A DNA stretch of 64,000 bases from Cellulomonas hominis (lineage in GTDB: Bacteria > Actinomycetota > Actinomycetes > Actinomycetales > Cellulomonadaceae): assembly GCF_014201095.1 (NCBI RefSeq), contig NZ_JACHDN010000001.1, positions 1,426,001-1,490,000 of the forward strand, written 5' to 3'. A model generated the notes under the pieces. It saw only the letters and a program-made list of their open reading frames with translations. It made no database searches and was not told the origin of the DNA. Position numbers and translations under genes: made by a program. Shown piece by piece: positions 1 to 7,513 of the stretch (position 1 is the stretch's first letter; each line of letters opens with the position of its first letter).

Positions 1-462
1 GCGCAGGGCGGCGACGTCGAGCTTCTGCATCGCCAGCATCGCCTGCATGGCGCGGCCGGACCGCCCGGGGTCGGGGTCCTGCAGCAGCTCCTCCAGCACC
101 CGCGGCACGATCTGCCAGGACAGGCCGTACGGGTCCTTGAGCCAGCCGCACTGCGACGGCTCGCCGCCCCCGGCGATCAGGCCGTCCCACAGGTGGTCCA
201 CCTCGTCCTGCGTGTCCACCGAGACGTAGAAGGAGAACGCCTCGGTGAACCGGAACTGCGGCCCGGCGTTGAGGGCCTCGACGGGCAGGCCGTCCAGCTC
301 GAACGTCACCCCCATCACCTGCCCGGGCTCGACGCCGGGGGCGCCGTCCGGGTAGCGCCGGGTCTCGAGGACGCGGGAGTTCGGGATCAGCGAGGTGTAG
401 AGCGCGGCGGCCTGCTCGGCCTCGCGGTCGTACCAGAGGAAGGGGTGGACGCGGGTCTGCAC
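1..462 (-). CDS. VOC (PhnB/glyoxalase-like) family protein, 3' end cut by window
   Basis: The N-terminus reads HPFLWYDREAEQAAALYTSL and the region near residue 120 reads CGWLKDPYGLSWQIVP. These are hallmarks of the PhnB / '3-demethylubiquinone methyltransferase-like' branch of the vicinal-oxygen-chelate fold. The start is a GTG six bases after a perfect AGGAGG. The frame stays open for 154 codons to the window edge; family members are about 155-165 residues, so only the last few residues are missing. Substrates of this branch are generally unknown. It lies 55 bases downstream of the MFS gene on the same strand and could be the last gene of that operon, but it has its own strong ribosome site. 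Confidence 0.85.
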   Translation of the reverse strand, partial: MQTRVHPFLWYDREAEQAAALYTSLIPNSRVLETRRYPDGAPGVEPGQVMGVTFELDGLPVEALNAGPQFRFTEAFSFYVSVDTQDEVDHLWDGLIAGGGEPSQCGWLKDPYGLSWQIVPRVLEELLQDPDPGRSGRAMQAMLAMQKLDVAALR

Positions 463-517
463 GGGAGGCCTCCTCGACTCGGGTGCGGCCCAGTCTGCGC
501 CAGCGGACCCCTGCCCG

Positions 518-1789
518 TCACCGCCCGGCCGGCGATCCGGACGGCGCGAACGCCCGCGCGGTCGCGGCCACCGGCGCCACGAGCAGGGCCGGCAGCAGGA
601 ACGCCACCTCGAGCCCGGGTCCGTCCGCGAGCAGCCCGACGGCGACCGCGCCGAGCACCGCGCCGGCGTAGTTGAACAGGTTGACCCGGGCCACGACCTC
701 GTCGGTCCGCGCGGGGTCGAGGTCGCCCGCCGCCGAGAACGCGAGCGGGACCAGCGCCCCGACGCCGACACCGACGACCGCGAAGCCGAGGACCGCGGCG
801 GCCGGGGCGGGCACGAGCGCGACGAGCACCAGACCGGCCGCGGCCGCGAGCGCCGTCACCGCCACGAGCGGCCCGCGCCCCGTCCGGGTCACGAGCCGGT
901 CGCCCGCGAGCCGCGTCACGAGGATCGCCGCCTGGTACGCCGCGTACCCGAGGGGGGCGACCGCGGCCGACGCGAGCAGCACGTCGTGCAGGTACACGGT
1001 GCTCCAGGTGCTCACGGCCGAGTCGGCGACGAACGCGGCGAGCACGACGCTGCCGATCGTCCAGATGCCGCGGGTCGGCAGCGGGCGCCGCGGGGGCGCG
1101 GGCGGGACGAGCACGCCCGGCGCGACGCCCGGCACCGCGGTGCCCGGGGCCGCACCGCCCGCGGGCGCCGCCGGCACCGCGACGTCCGGGTCCGGCACTC
1201 CCGCCGCGAGCGGGAGGTCGCTCGGCACCAGCCGCGGCCGCCCGAGCAGCAGCGCGCCCGCGAGGACCACGGCCGCGACGACCAGCGCCCCGGCCGCCCC
1301 GGGCACCGCCGCCGCGCCGACCAGCGCCGACATCACCAGCGCCCCGGCCACCGCCGCCGCGGTGTAGCAGGCGAAGAACCCAGACATCACGGGGCGCCCG
1401 TACCGGCGCTGCACGAGCACACCCTGGATGCCGCCGGCCGCGTCGACCATGCCGAGCCCCAGGCCGTACAGCCCGAACCCCGCGACGAACGGCACCATCG
1501 GCGCCGACGCGGCGACGAGCGGCAGCGCGACCGCCTGCACGCCGAGGCCGGCGAGCAGCGCCGCCCGGCTGCCGCGCCGGGTCGCCAGGCGCTCGGCCAC
1601 GACCGACCCGGCGGCGGCCGCCACACAGACCAGGAGGACGACGAGCGACACCGCGGTGTCGTCGATGCCCTGCCGCTGCTTGAACGCGGGCAGCGCCGTC
1701 ACCACCGTCGCGTAGCCGAAGCCCTGCGCCGCGTACGCCGCTCCGACCGCGACCCGCGCCCGGACGTCCACCGCCCTCGCACCGCCCAT
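518..1789 (-). CDS. MFS transporter
   Basis: This is a 423-residue, very hydrophobic protein with about 12 predicted membrane segments in two halves. A long Ala/Pro-rich loop (roughly residues 200-250) links the halves. The N-terminal half contains YAAQGFGYATVVTALPAFKQ and a basic ATRRGSR loop like the MFS A-motif after the second helix. The ATG was chosen because GAGAGG lies just upstream and the preceding in-frame region overlaps the aminotransferase in another frame. It lies 74 bases downstream of the class III aminotransferase on the same strand, so it probably exports or imports a compound handled by that operon. The substrate cannot be told from sequence. Confidence 0.85.
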   Translation of the reverse strand: MGGARAVDVRARVAVGAAYAAQGFGYATVVTALPAFKQRQGIDDTAVSLVVLLVCVAAAAGSVVAERLATRRGSRAALLAGLGVQAVALPLVAASAPMVPFVAGFGLYGLGLGMVDAAGGIQGVLVQRRYGRPVMSGFFACYTAAAVAGALVMSALVGAAAVPGAAGALVVAAVVLAGALLLGRPRLVPSDLPLAAGVPDPDVAVPAAPAGGAAPGTAVPGVAPGVLVPPAPPRRPLPTRGIWTIGSVVLAAFVADSAVSTWSTVYLHDVLLASAAVAPLGYAAYQAAILVTRLAGDRLVTRTGRGPLVAVTALAAAAGLVLVALVPAPAAAVLGFAVVGVGVGALVPLAFSAAGDLDPARTDEVVARVNLFNYAGAVLGAVAVGLLADGPGLEVAFLLPALLVAPVAATARAFAPSGSPAGR

Positions 1790-1863
1790 CGCCCGCACCT
1801 CTCGCCCGCCGTGCGGCGGCGCGGGTGCGCCGCCGGTGGTGCCGCCGTGCCGATCGAACCCCG

Positions 1864-3141
1864 TCAGCCCCCGAGCTCCGGGTGGCGCGCCCGCACGATC
1901 CCGAACGCCTCGTGCGCGACCTCGATCGTCCGCGCGACGTCCGCCGACGTCAGCGCCGCGTTGATGAAGTGGTTGTGGTGCGACGTCAGGTAGACGCCGC
2001 GCTGCACGCACTCGGCGACCCACTCCTGGTGCAGCATCAGCGAGTCGTCGTCGGCGAGCCGCAGGTAGAACAGCGCCGGCGCGCCGGAGGTCACCAGGTG
2101 CAGCCCGTGGTCCGCGGCGGCGGCGACGAGGCCGGTGGTCAGCTCCGTGCCGAGCCGGTCGAACAGCGCCGGGGCGTCGAGCGCACGGAGCTTGGTGAGC
2201 GTCGCGATGCCCGCGGCGAACGGGACCGCGCTCAGCCAGTAGGAGCCGGTGTACGTGAGGCTGCTGACGACGTCCTTGAGCGCGTCGGAGCCGCACAGGG
2301 CCGAGACGTTGTAGCCGTTGGCCAGCGCCTTGCAGAAGCAGATGAGGTCGGCCTTGAACCCGAAGTGGTGGTCCGACCCCGCGAGGTCCAGCCGGAAGCC
2401 GGCGCGCACGTCGTCGACGATCAGCACCACCCCGTGCGCGTCGCACAGCCGCCGGACCTCCTGCCAGAACCCCGGGCTCGGCAGCCGGTTGTCCGCGAAG
2501 TTGCCGTGCAGGTACGGCTGGGCGATCAGGCCGGCGACCTCGCCGCGGTGCTCGGCGAGCAGCCGCTCCAGGGCGGGCAGGTCGTCCCACGGCGCGACCA
2601 GGTTGTGCGCGACGTCCTCCTCGAGCACCCCCGGGTAGTCGAGCTTCTGCGTCCACGGCGCGACCCCGTGGTAGTAGCCCTCGAAGAACACGATCTTCTT
2701 GCGCCGGGTCGCGGCCCGGGCGGTCATGACGGCCAGCGTCGTGACGTCCCCGCCGTTCTTGGCGAAGAACGCCCAGTCCGCGCTGGCCACCGTGTCGACC
2801 AGCAGCTCCGCGAAGTCGACCATGATCGACGACGGGATCGTGACGACGTCCTCGAGCCGCTGCTGGGCGGCCGCCGCGGCCTGCACGTCCGGGTCGCCGT
2901 AGCCGAGCACGTTCGGCCCGTAGCCGCACATGTAGTCGAGGTACTCGTTGCCGTCGAGGTCCCAGAACCGGGTGCCCTCGGCGCGCTGCGAGAACAGCGG
3001 GTACGCCGACACCGGCACGGCGCAGCCCTCGGCCGGACCCTGGTGGCCGTAGACGCCCGAGGGCACGACCTGCAGGGCCCGCTCGAACGCCGCCCGGCTC
3101 TTCGCGTAGGTGTACGGCACGGTGGGGGTGGTGGTGGTCAT
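1864..3141 (-). CDS. Class III aminotransferase, glutamate-1-semialdehyde aminomutase-like
   Basis: A 425-residue PLP fold-type I enzyme. The PLP lysine is K271 in LICFCKALANGYNVSAL, and the aspartate that pairs with the pyridine nitrogen is D243 in IVDDVRAGFR. The FEGYYHG block (153-159) is typical of the glutamate-1-semialdehyde aminomutase / class III family. The phosphate-binding loop reads KNGGDVTT where HemL and most class III enzymes have NSGTEA, so this is a divergent subgroup and not a safe HemL. It sits 7 bases downstream of the SCP2-like gene in an operon with an SDR, a TetR regulator and an MFS transporter. Transamination of a hydrophobic ketone or aldehyde is an inference from that context. 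Confidence 0.88.
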   Translation of the reverse strand: MTTTTPTVPYTYAKSRAAFERALQVVPSGVYGHQGPAEGCAVPVSAYPLFSQRAEGTRFWDLDGNEYLDYMCGYGPNVLGYGDPDVQAAAAAQQRLEDVVTIPSSIMVDFAELLVDTVASADWAFFAKNGGDVTTLAVMTARAATRRKKIVFFEGYYHGVAPWTQKLDYPGVLEEDVAHNLVAPWDDLPALERLLAEHRGEVAGLIAQPYLHGNFADNRLPSPGFWQEVRRLCDAHGVVLIVDDVRAGFRLDLAGSDHHFGFKADLICFCKALANGYNVSALCGSDALKDVVSSLTYTGSYWLSAVPFAAGIATLTKLRALDAPALFDRLGTELTTGLVAAAADHGLHLVTSGAPALFYLRLADDDSLMLHQEWVAECVQRGVYLTSHHNHFINAALTSADVARTIEVAHEAFGIVRARHPELGG

Positions 3142-3148
3142 CGCGGGC

Positions 3149-3922
3149 TCACTCTCCGAGGTACTGGCCGACGCGGTCGAGGATGCGGTTCACGTTGTCG
3201 ACCATGGCGATGTGGCCGCGCATCGCCATCCGGCCGTCGCCGAGGCAGGCCAGCGCGCTGACCTTCCCCGCGAGCAGCGCGCCGGCGGTGTCGAGGTCGG
3301 CGAAGGTCAGCGCGGCCCGGGGGCTCGGCGACGGCTCGGGCAGGAACGTCATCCGGTGGTCCCGGACCCGCAGGGTGTACGCGAGCGAGCCGGTGACCTC
3401 CAGCGCGACGTCGCCGTCCGCGGTGTGCGCGGCGCTGAACCGGCCGGAGCGGTCCTCGTTGGCGAGCTGGGCCGCCGCGGCGACCGCGACGTGCAGGGTG
3501 AGCGCCGTGCTCGTGGCGCGGAACGCGGGGTCGGCGAGGTCCTCCGCCGACGGCCGGAGGTACCGGGTCAGCAGCTCCGTGAGGGGCGCGAACACCCGCA
3601 TGAGGAAGCCCACGCGGTGCAGCCCGGTCACCGGCACGGGCGGCGCGGCGCCGTCGATCATCCGGTTGAACGCCTCGGGGCTCGTGAACGGCAGGAGCAC
3701 GGTCCCGATCGTCCGGTCGGGCACCAGGCGGACGGCACCGTCCCGGAAGGCGAGGACGGCGCGCGGGCCGCCCCGGACGGCGAACGCGATCGAGACGGGG
3801 CGCGGGTCCACGTCCAGCAGCGCGCGGGCCTCGGGCACCCGCCGCACGAGCTCGGGCACGGCACCCAGCACGGCGTGCAGGTTCACGAACGCCGCGGCGC
3901 GCGGGTCGGTGTCGGTCAGCAC
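3149..3922 (-). CDS. SCP2-like sterol/lipid-carrier domain protein
   Basis: A 257-residue soluble protein. The C-terminal half (about residues 135-257) resembles the SCP-2 sterol-transfer fold: a hydrophobic strand-rich stretch, then DLDTAGALLAGKVSALACLGDGRMAMRGHIAMVDNV, where the G(R/K)(M/L)xxxGDxxxx pattern ends the fold (quoted in two parts: DLDTAGALLAGKVSALACLG and DGRMAMRGHIAMV). SCP-2 domains bind lipids, acyl-CoA or hydrophobic small molecules and have no catalysis of their own. The GTG start follows GAGGAG and overlaps the TetR stop by 7 bases, so the two are translationally coupled. The longer open frame upstream overlaps TetR out of frame and was rejected. A substrate-presentation role for the neighbouring aminotransferase or SDR is inferred. 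Confidence 0.75.
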   Translation of the reverse strand: MLTDTDPRAAAFVNLHAVLGAVPELVRRVPEARALLDVDPRPVSIAFAVRGGPRAVLAFRDGAVRLVPDRTIGTVLLPFTSPEAFNRMIDGAAPPVPVTGLHRVGFLMRVFAPLTELLTRYLRPSAEDLADPAFRATSTALTLHVAVAAAAQLANEDRSGRFSAAHTADGDVALEVTGSLAYTLRVRDHRMTFLPEPSPSPRAALTFADLDTAGALLAGKVSALACLGDGRMAMRGHIAMVDNVNRILDRVGQYLGE

Positions 3923-4611
3923 GGGGGCTCCTCGGGGGTCGGGGCGGGGACGGCGGCGGGGACGGCGGCGGCGGGTGCGGCGGCGGCGGGTGCGGGCTCG
4001 GCCAGCGCGGCGAGCGCGCGGGCGGCGAACCGGGCCGTGCGGCGGGCGGCGTCCGTGTCCCGGTCCGCCAGCCAGGCAGTCGTCAGGCCGTCGGTGACCA
4101 TGACGAGGGCGCGGGCGGCGTCGTCCAGCGGGACGGTCCACCGGCTGCCGGTCGCCAGGGCCGCGGCGGTCAGGCTGGCGGCGGCCGAGGCCCGGTACAC
4201 GTCGTACTGCGCGACGATCGACGCCCGCTGCCCGGGCGTGCGCATCGCGTACAGGGCGAGCTCCAGCAGCGCCTGCTCGCGCTGCGGGTCGGCCTCGAGC
4301 AGGTCGACGTACCGCTCCAGCCCGTCACGGATCACGTCCTCGAGCGCTCGTTCCGCCGGACCGGCGGGATCCTCCGGCAGCGGGAGCAGCCCCACCTCCG
4401 CGGCCAGCCGCTCCTGCACGGTGACCTCGGCGACCACGGCCTCGAGCAGGTGCTCCCGGGACGGGAAGGCGTAGTGCAGGCTCGCGAGCGACATCCCCGC
4501 CTCCGCGACGACGGCACGGGTCGTCGCGCCGGCGACCCCGTCCCGCGCGATCACGCGCACGGCGGCGTCCACGAGCGCGCGCCGCCGGTCGGCGACCGCC
4601 ATCCGCGGCAC
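3916..4611 (-). CDS. TetR family transcriptional regulator
   Basis: A 231-residue protein with an N-terminal TetR helix-turn-helix (about residues 8-55: VRVIARDGVAGATTRAVVAE then AGMSLASLHYAFPSREHLLE), a helical ligand domain, and an Ala/Pro-rich tail. Start options are a GTG at 4611 or an ATG at 4602; neither has a strong ribosome site, consistent with coupling to the SDR gene that ends 2 bases upstream. It is embedded in the SDR-SCP2-aminotransferase-MFS operon and probably autoregulates it through the 18-bp palindrome at 5428-5445. The inducer is unknown but is probably a hydrophobic pathway intermediate. Confidence 0.88.
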   Translation of the reverse strand: MPRMAVADRRRALVDAAVRVIARDGVAGATTRAVVAEAGMSLASLHYAFPSREHLLEAVVAEVTVQERLAAEVGLLPLPEDPAGPAERALEDVIRDGLERYVDLLEADPQREQALLELALYAMRTPGQRASIVAQYDVYRASAAASLTAAALATGSRWTVPLDDAARALVMVTDGLTTAWLADRDTDAARRTARFAARALAALAEPAPAAAAPAAAVPAAVPAPTPEEPPC

Positions 4612-4612
4612 G

Positions 4613-5398
4613 TCAGCCGCCCGCCAGGCGGCCGGCCACCCGCAGCGTGAGCCGGCGGGGCGCCGCCTGGGCGACCGCGGCGGTCAGGGCGTTCCGGCGG
4701 CCGGCGACCACGGACGGCGGCGGGTCGCGGCGGTCGAGGGCCGCGAACGCCACGTCGACGATCTCCGGCACGGTCAGCACCTGCCCGATCCGGAACCGGT
4801 CGGAGCCGGCGACGTCGAAGAACTCCGTCTCGGCCGGTCCCGGCGCCAGCGCGAGCACCCGCAGCCGGGTGCCGCGGTGCTCCTGCCACAGCGCCTCGGT
4901 GAGCGACCGCACGTAGGCCTTGCTCGCCGCGTACACCGCGAACGACGGCCCGGGCTGGTAGGCCGCCGTGCTCGCGACGTTGACCAGGACGCCCGCGCGG
5001 GACGCCGCCAGGTCGGGCAGCAGCAGCCGGGACAGCAGGGTGAGTGCGACGACGTTCACCTGCAGCTCCTCGGCCACGCGGGCCGGGTCCTCCTCCGCGA
5101 ACGGGCCGTACGTGCCGAACCCGGCGCTGTTCACCAGCGCGTCCGCGTACAGGCCCCGGGACCGCAGCCCGTCGAGCACGGCCTGCGGGCCGGCGGGGTC
5201 GGCGAGGTCGACCGGCAGGACGGTGGCCGTCACGCCGTGCTCCGCCTCGAGGTCGGCCGCGAGCGCGCGCAGCCGGTCCTCCCGGCGGGCGACCAGGACG
5301 AGGTCGTGGCCGCGGGCCGCGAACCGGCGGGCGAACTCCGTGCCGATGCCGGAGGACGCGCCGGTGACGACGGCGAGCGGGCGGTGGTGGGTGGTGAT
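4613..5398 (-). CDS. Short-chain dehydrogenase/reductase with apparent AUC start
   Basis: A 261-residue classical SDR. The nucleotide-binding TGASSGIG lies at residues 12-19, the NSAG-type strand follows, and the catalytic Ser143 (NVAS), Tyr156 and Lys160 (YAASK) are intact. The reading frame has no ATG, GTG or TTG codon before residue 56, which is beyond the Rossmann motif. The only position with a good ribosome site is an ATC codon at 5398-5396, six bases after GGGGAG; it gives the natural N-terminus M/I-TTHHRPLAVVTGASSG. Either AUC is the start codon or a G has been read as C. It is the first gene of the operon with TetR, SCP2-like, aminotransferase and MFS genes. It should interconvert an alcohol and a ketone with NAD(P)H. 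Confidence 0.85.
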   Translation of the reverse strand: MTTHHRPLAVVTGASSGIGTEFARRFAARGHDLVLVARREDRLRALAADLEAEHGVTATVLPVDLADPAGPQAVLDGLRSRGLYADALVNSAGFGTYGPFAEEDPARVAEELQVNVVALTLLSRLLLPDLAASRAGVLVNVASTAAYQPGPSFAVYAASKAYVRSLTEALWQEHRGTRLRVLALAPGPAETEFFDVAGSDRFRIGQVLTVPEIVDVAFAALDRRDPPPSVVAGRRNALTAAVAQAAPRRLTLRVAGRLAGG

Positions 5399-5427
5399 GG
5401 CGGGCTCCCCGGGTGCGGCGCGGGCGA

Positions 5428-5445
5428 CTGGGTCGATCGACCCAG
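5428..5445. promoter_or_regulatory. 18-bp perfect palindrome, probable TetR operator
   Basis: CTGGGTCGATCGACCCAG is a perfect 18-bp palindrome located 30 bases upstream of the SDR start, in the divergent promoter region shared with the ABC exporter. Size and position are typical of a TetR-family operator; the TetR gene is the second gene of the minus-strand operon. Binding is inferred, not shown. Confidence 0.6.
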
Positions 5446-5496
5446 ATCGGACTATGGCACCCGCCCGGCGGCCACCGGAAGGGGCCGGGACCAGCC

Positions 5497-5514
5497 GTAA
5501 CGCACTGGTAACGC
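5497..5514. promoter_or_regulatory. Heptameric direct repeats GTAACGC, possible SARP/AfsR-type site
   Basis: GTAACGC occurs twice with a 4-base spacer, an 11-base period, so both copies face the same side of the helix. This is the architecture known for SARP/AfsR (BTAD) regulators. It is 87 bases upstream of the DrrA-like ATG. A BTAD-STAND regulator gene lies just downstream of the exporter. No clear -10 box follows at the classical distance, so the assignment is tentative. Confidence 0.4.
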
Positions 5515-5600
5515 GGGGCGCCCGCGGGTGTCAGCGGGACGTGAGCGCCGTGTGAGCGGGCGCCCGGAGGATCGGTCCCGTCATCACAGGAGGGACCACC

Positions 5601-6614
5601 ATGACCACATCCACCGGCGGCAGCCCCTGGGCCGTCGAGGCCCACGGCCTCGTCAAGACCTTCGGCGACAACCGCGCGGTCGACGGCATCGACCTGCGGA
5701 TCCGCACCGGCGCCGTGTACGGCTTCCTCGGCCCGAACGGCGCCGGCAAGACCACCACCATCCGGATGCTCGCCACGCTGCTGCGCCCCGACGCCGGCAC
5801 GGCCACCGTGTTCGGCCGGGACGTCGCCCGCGAGTCGCAGGCCGTCCGGTCGCTGATCGGCGTCACCGGCCAGTACGCGTCCGTCGACGAGAGCCTGTCC
5901 GCCACCGAGAACCTCGTGCTGTTCGCGCGGCTGCTCGGCCTGTCCCGGGGCGACGCCCGCCGCACGTCCGCGGCCCTGCTCGAGGAGTTCGGGCTGGCGG
6001 AGGCCGCGGCGCGACCGCTGAAGAACTTCTCCGGCGGCATGCGCCGGCGCCTCGACCTGGCCGCGTCGCTCATCGCGCAGCCCCCGCTGATCTTCCTGGA
6101 CGAGCCGACCACCGGCCTGGACCCGCGCACCCGCCTGCAGATGTGGGACACCGTGCGCCGCCTGGTCGCCGGCGGGTCCACGGTGCTGCTCACCACGCAG
6201 TACCTGGACGAGGCCGACCAGCTCGCCGACCGGATCGCCGTCATCGACCGCGGGCAGCTCGTGGCCGAGGGCACCGGCGCGGAGCTCAAGGCGTCCGTCG
6301 GCACGTCCCGGCTGCAGATCGGGCTGGCCGAGCCGGCCGACGAGCCCGAGGCGCTGCGGATCGCCCGCGCCGTCCTGGGCGTCGAGCCCACCCGCGCCCC
6401 CGACGGCCGGCTGTCCGCGCCCGTCCCGACCGCCGACTCGGCCGGCGACCTGCTGGTCGCCCTGCGCACGGCCGGCATCCCCCTGCACGACATCGCCGTG
6501 CAGGAGCCCACGCTCGACGAGGTGTTCCTCACGCTGACCGGCCACGCCTCCGCGGCGGCCGCCCCGGCCGAGGACGACGCCCAGGACCGCGACCTCGAGG
6601 AGGCCCGCGCATGA
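5601..6614 (+). CDS. ABC transporter ATP-binding protein, DrrA/daunorubicin-resistance type
   Basis: A 337-residue ABC ATPase. Walker A is GPNGAGKTT (about residues 46-54), the signature is FSGGMRRRLDLAA, Walker B is LIFLDEPTTGLD, and the switch region reads VLLTTQYLDEADQLADRIAV. The C-terminal extension after about residue 230 (ending in PTLDEVFLTLTGH) is typical of the DrrA subfamily of drug/lipid exporters. The ATG follows AGGAGGGACCACC. Its last codon overlaps the permease start (ATGA). Promoter-proximal direct repeats at 5497-5514 suggest control by the neighbouring BTAD regulator. The substrate is unknown; resistance or antibiotic export is the family precedent. Confidence 0.93.
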   Translation: MTTSTGGSPWAVEAHGLVKTFGDNRAVDGIDLRIRTGAVYGFLGPNGAGKTTTIRMLATLLRPDAGTATVFGRDVARESQAVRSLIGVTGQYASVDESLSATENLVLFARLLGLSRGDARRTSAALLEEFGLAEAAARPLKNFSGGMRRRLDLAASLIAQPPLIFLDEPTTGLDPRTRLQMWDTVRRLVAGGSTVLLTTQYLDEADQLADRIAVIDRGQLVAEGTGAELKASVGTSRLQIGLAEPADEPEALRIARAVLGVEPTRAPDGRLSAPVPTADSAGDLLVALRTAGIPLHDIAVQEPTLDEVFLTLTGHASAAAAPAEDDAQDRDLEEARA

Positions 6615-7453
6615 CCACGCTCACCCCCGCACGGCCGGCCGCCCCGGCGGTCGACCCCCAGTCCCTGGCCCGCGCGGCCAGCAACCGGGTGACGCCCGGC
6701 GCCGCCGTCCGGCAGTCGTTCACGATGGGCTGGCGCGGCCTGCTGAAGGTCCGGCGCACGCCGGAGCAGCTGTTCGACGTGACCGTCCAGCCGATCCTGT
6801 TCACCCTGATGTTCACGTACATCTTCGGCGGCGCCATCGCCGGGGACGTGCAGTCCTACCTGCCGTTCTTCATCCCCGGCATCCTCGTGCAGACCGTCAT
6901 CACCACGTCCGTGGTCACCGGCGTGCAGCTCCGCGAGGACATGGACAAGGGCGTGTTCGACCGGTTCCGGTCGCTGCCCATCGCCCGGATCGCCCCGCTC
7001 GCCGGCGCCCTGCTGGCGGACACGATCCGGTACCTCATCGCCACGACGCTGACGATGGTCATGGGCCTGATCATGGGCTGGCGGCCGGACGGCGGGACCG
7101 TCGGGGTCGTCGCCGCGGGGCTGCTGGTCGTGGTCAGCGCGTGGGCGCTGTCCTGGATCTTCGCCTTCTTCGGCGTGATCGCCCGCTCCGCGTCGTCGGT
7201 GCAGGGCATCTCGATGATCGTGCTGTTCCCGCTGACGTTCGCGTCGAACGCGTTCGTCCCCGCGGACACGCTGCCCGGGTGGCTGAAGGCGTTCGTGGAC
7301 GTCAACCCGGTGTCGCACCTGGTGACGGCCGCGCGGGACCTCACGCTCGGCAACGGGATCACCGCGGACGCCGGGTGGGCGCTGCTCGGTGCGGCGATCG
7401 TGGTCGCGGTGTTCGCGCCGCTCACGGTGCGGGCGTACATGCGGCGGGCCTGA
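6611..7453 (+). CDS. ABC-2 type permease, DrrB type
   Basis: A 280-residue ABC-2 permease. The cytosolic N-terminus is followed by six hydrophobic segments, starting with VQPILFTLMFTYIFGGAIAG. The characteristic family stretches LREDMDKGVFDRFRSLPIAR and FPLTFASNAFVPADTLPGWL are present, and the protein ends in a VNPVSHLVTAARDL region and a last membrane helix. The ATG overlaps the ATPase stop by four bases, so the two make one exporter. A strong hairpin lies 14 bases after the stop. Confidence 0.93.
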   Translation: MTTLTPARPAAPAVDPQSLARAASNRVTPGAAVRQSFTMGWRGLLKVRRTPEQLFDVTVQPILFTLMFTYIFGGAIAGDVQSYLPFFIPGILVQTVITTSVVTGVQLREDMDKGVFDRFRSLPIARIAPLAGALLADTIRYLIATTLTMVMGLIMGWRPDGGTVGVVAAGLLVVVSAWALSWIFAFFGVIARSASSVQGISMIVLFPLTFASNAFVPADTLPGWLKAFVDVNPVSHLVTAARDLTLGNGITADAGWALLGAAIVVAVFAPLTVRAYMRRA

Positions 7454-7467
7454 GCGCCGCCGCGCGG

Positions 7468-7513
7468 CCGCGGGGGCGGGGAGGGCCGGGTCAGGCCGTC
7501 CCCGCCCCCGCGG
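7468..7513. terminator. Perfect 15-bp hairpin, bidirectional terminator
   Basis: CCGCGGGGGCGGGGA (7468-7482) pairs perfectly with 7499-7513 around a 16-base loop. It lies between the convergent DrrB-type permease and the BTAD-STAND gene and covers the latter's stop codon at 7491. No U-tract follows, as is usual in high-GC actinobacteria. Confidence 0.75.

Noticed and set aside
4613-5233. A truncated SDR starting at the first GTG codon
   Set aside because: It would lack the TGASSGIG nucleotide-binding motif; the full fold is present upstream with a good ribosome site before ATC.
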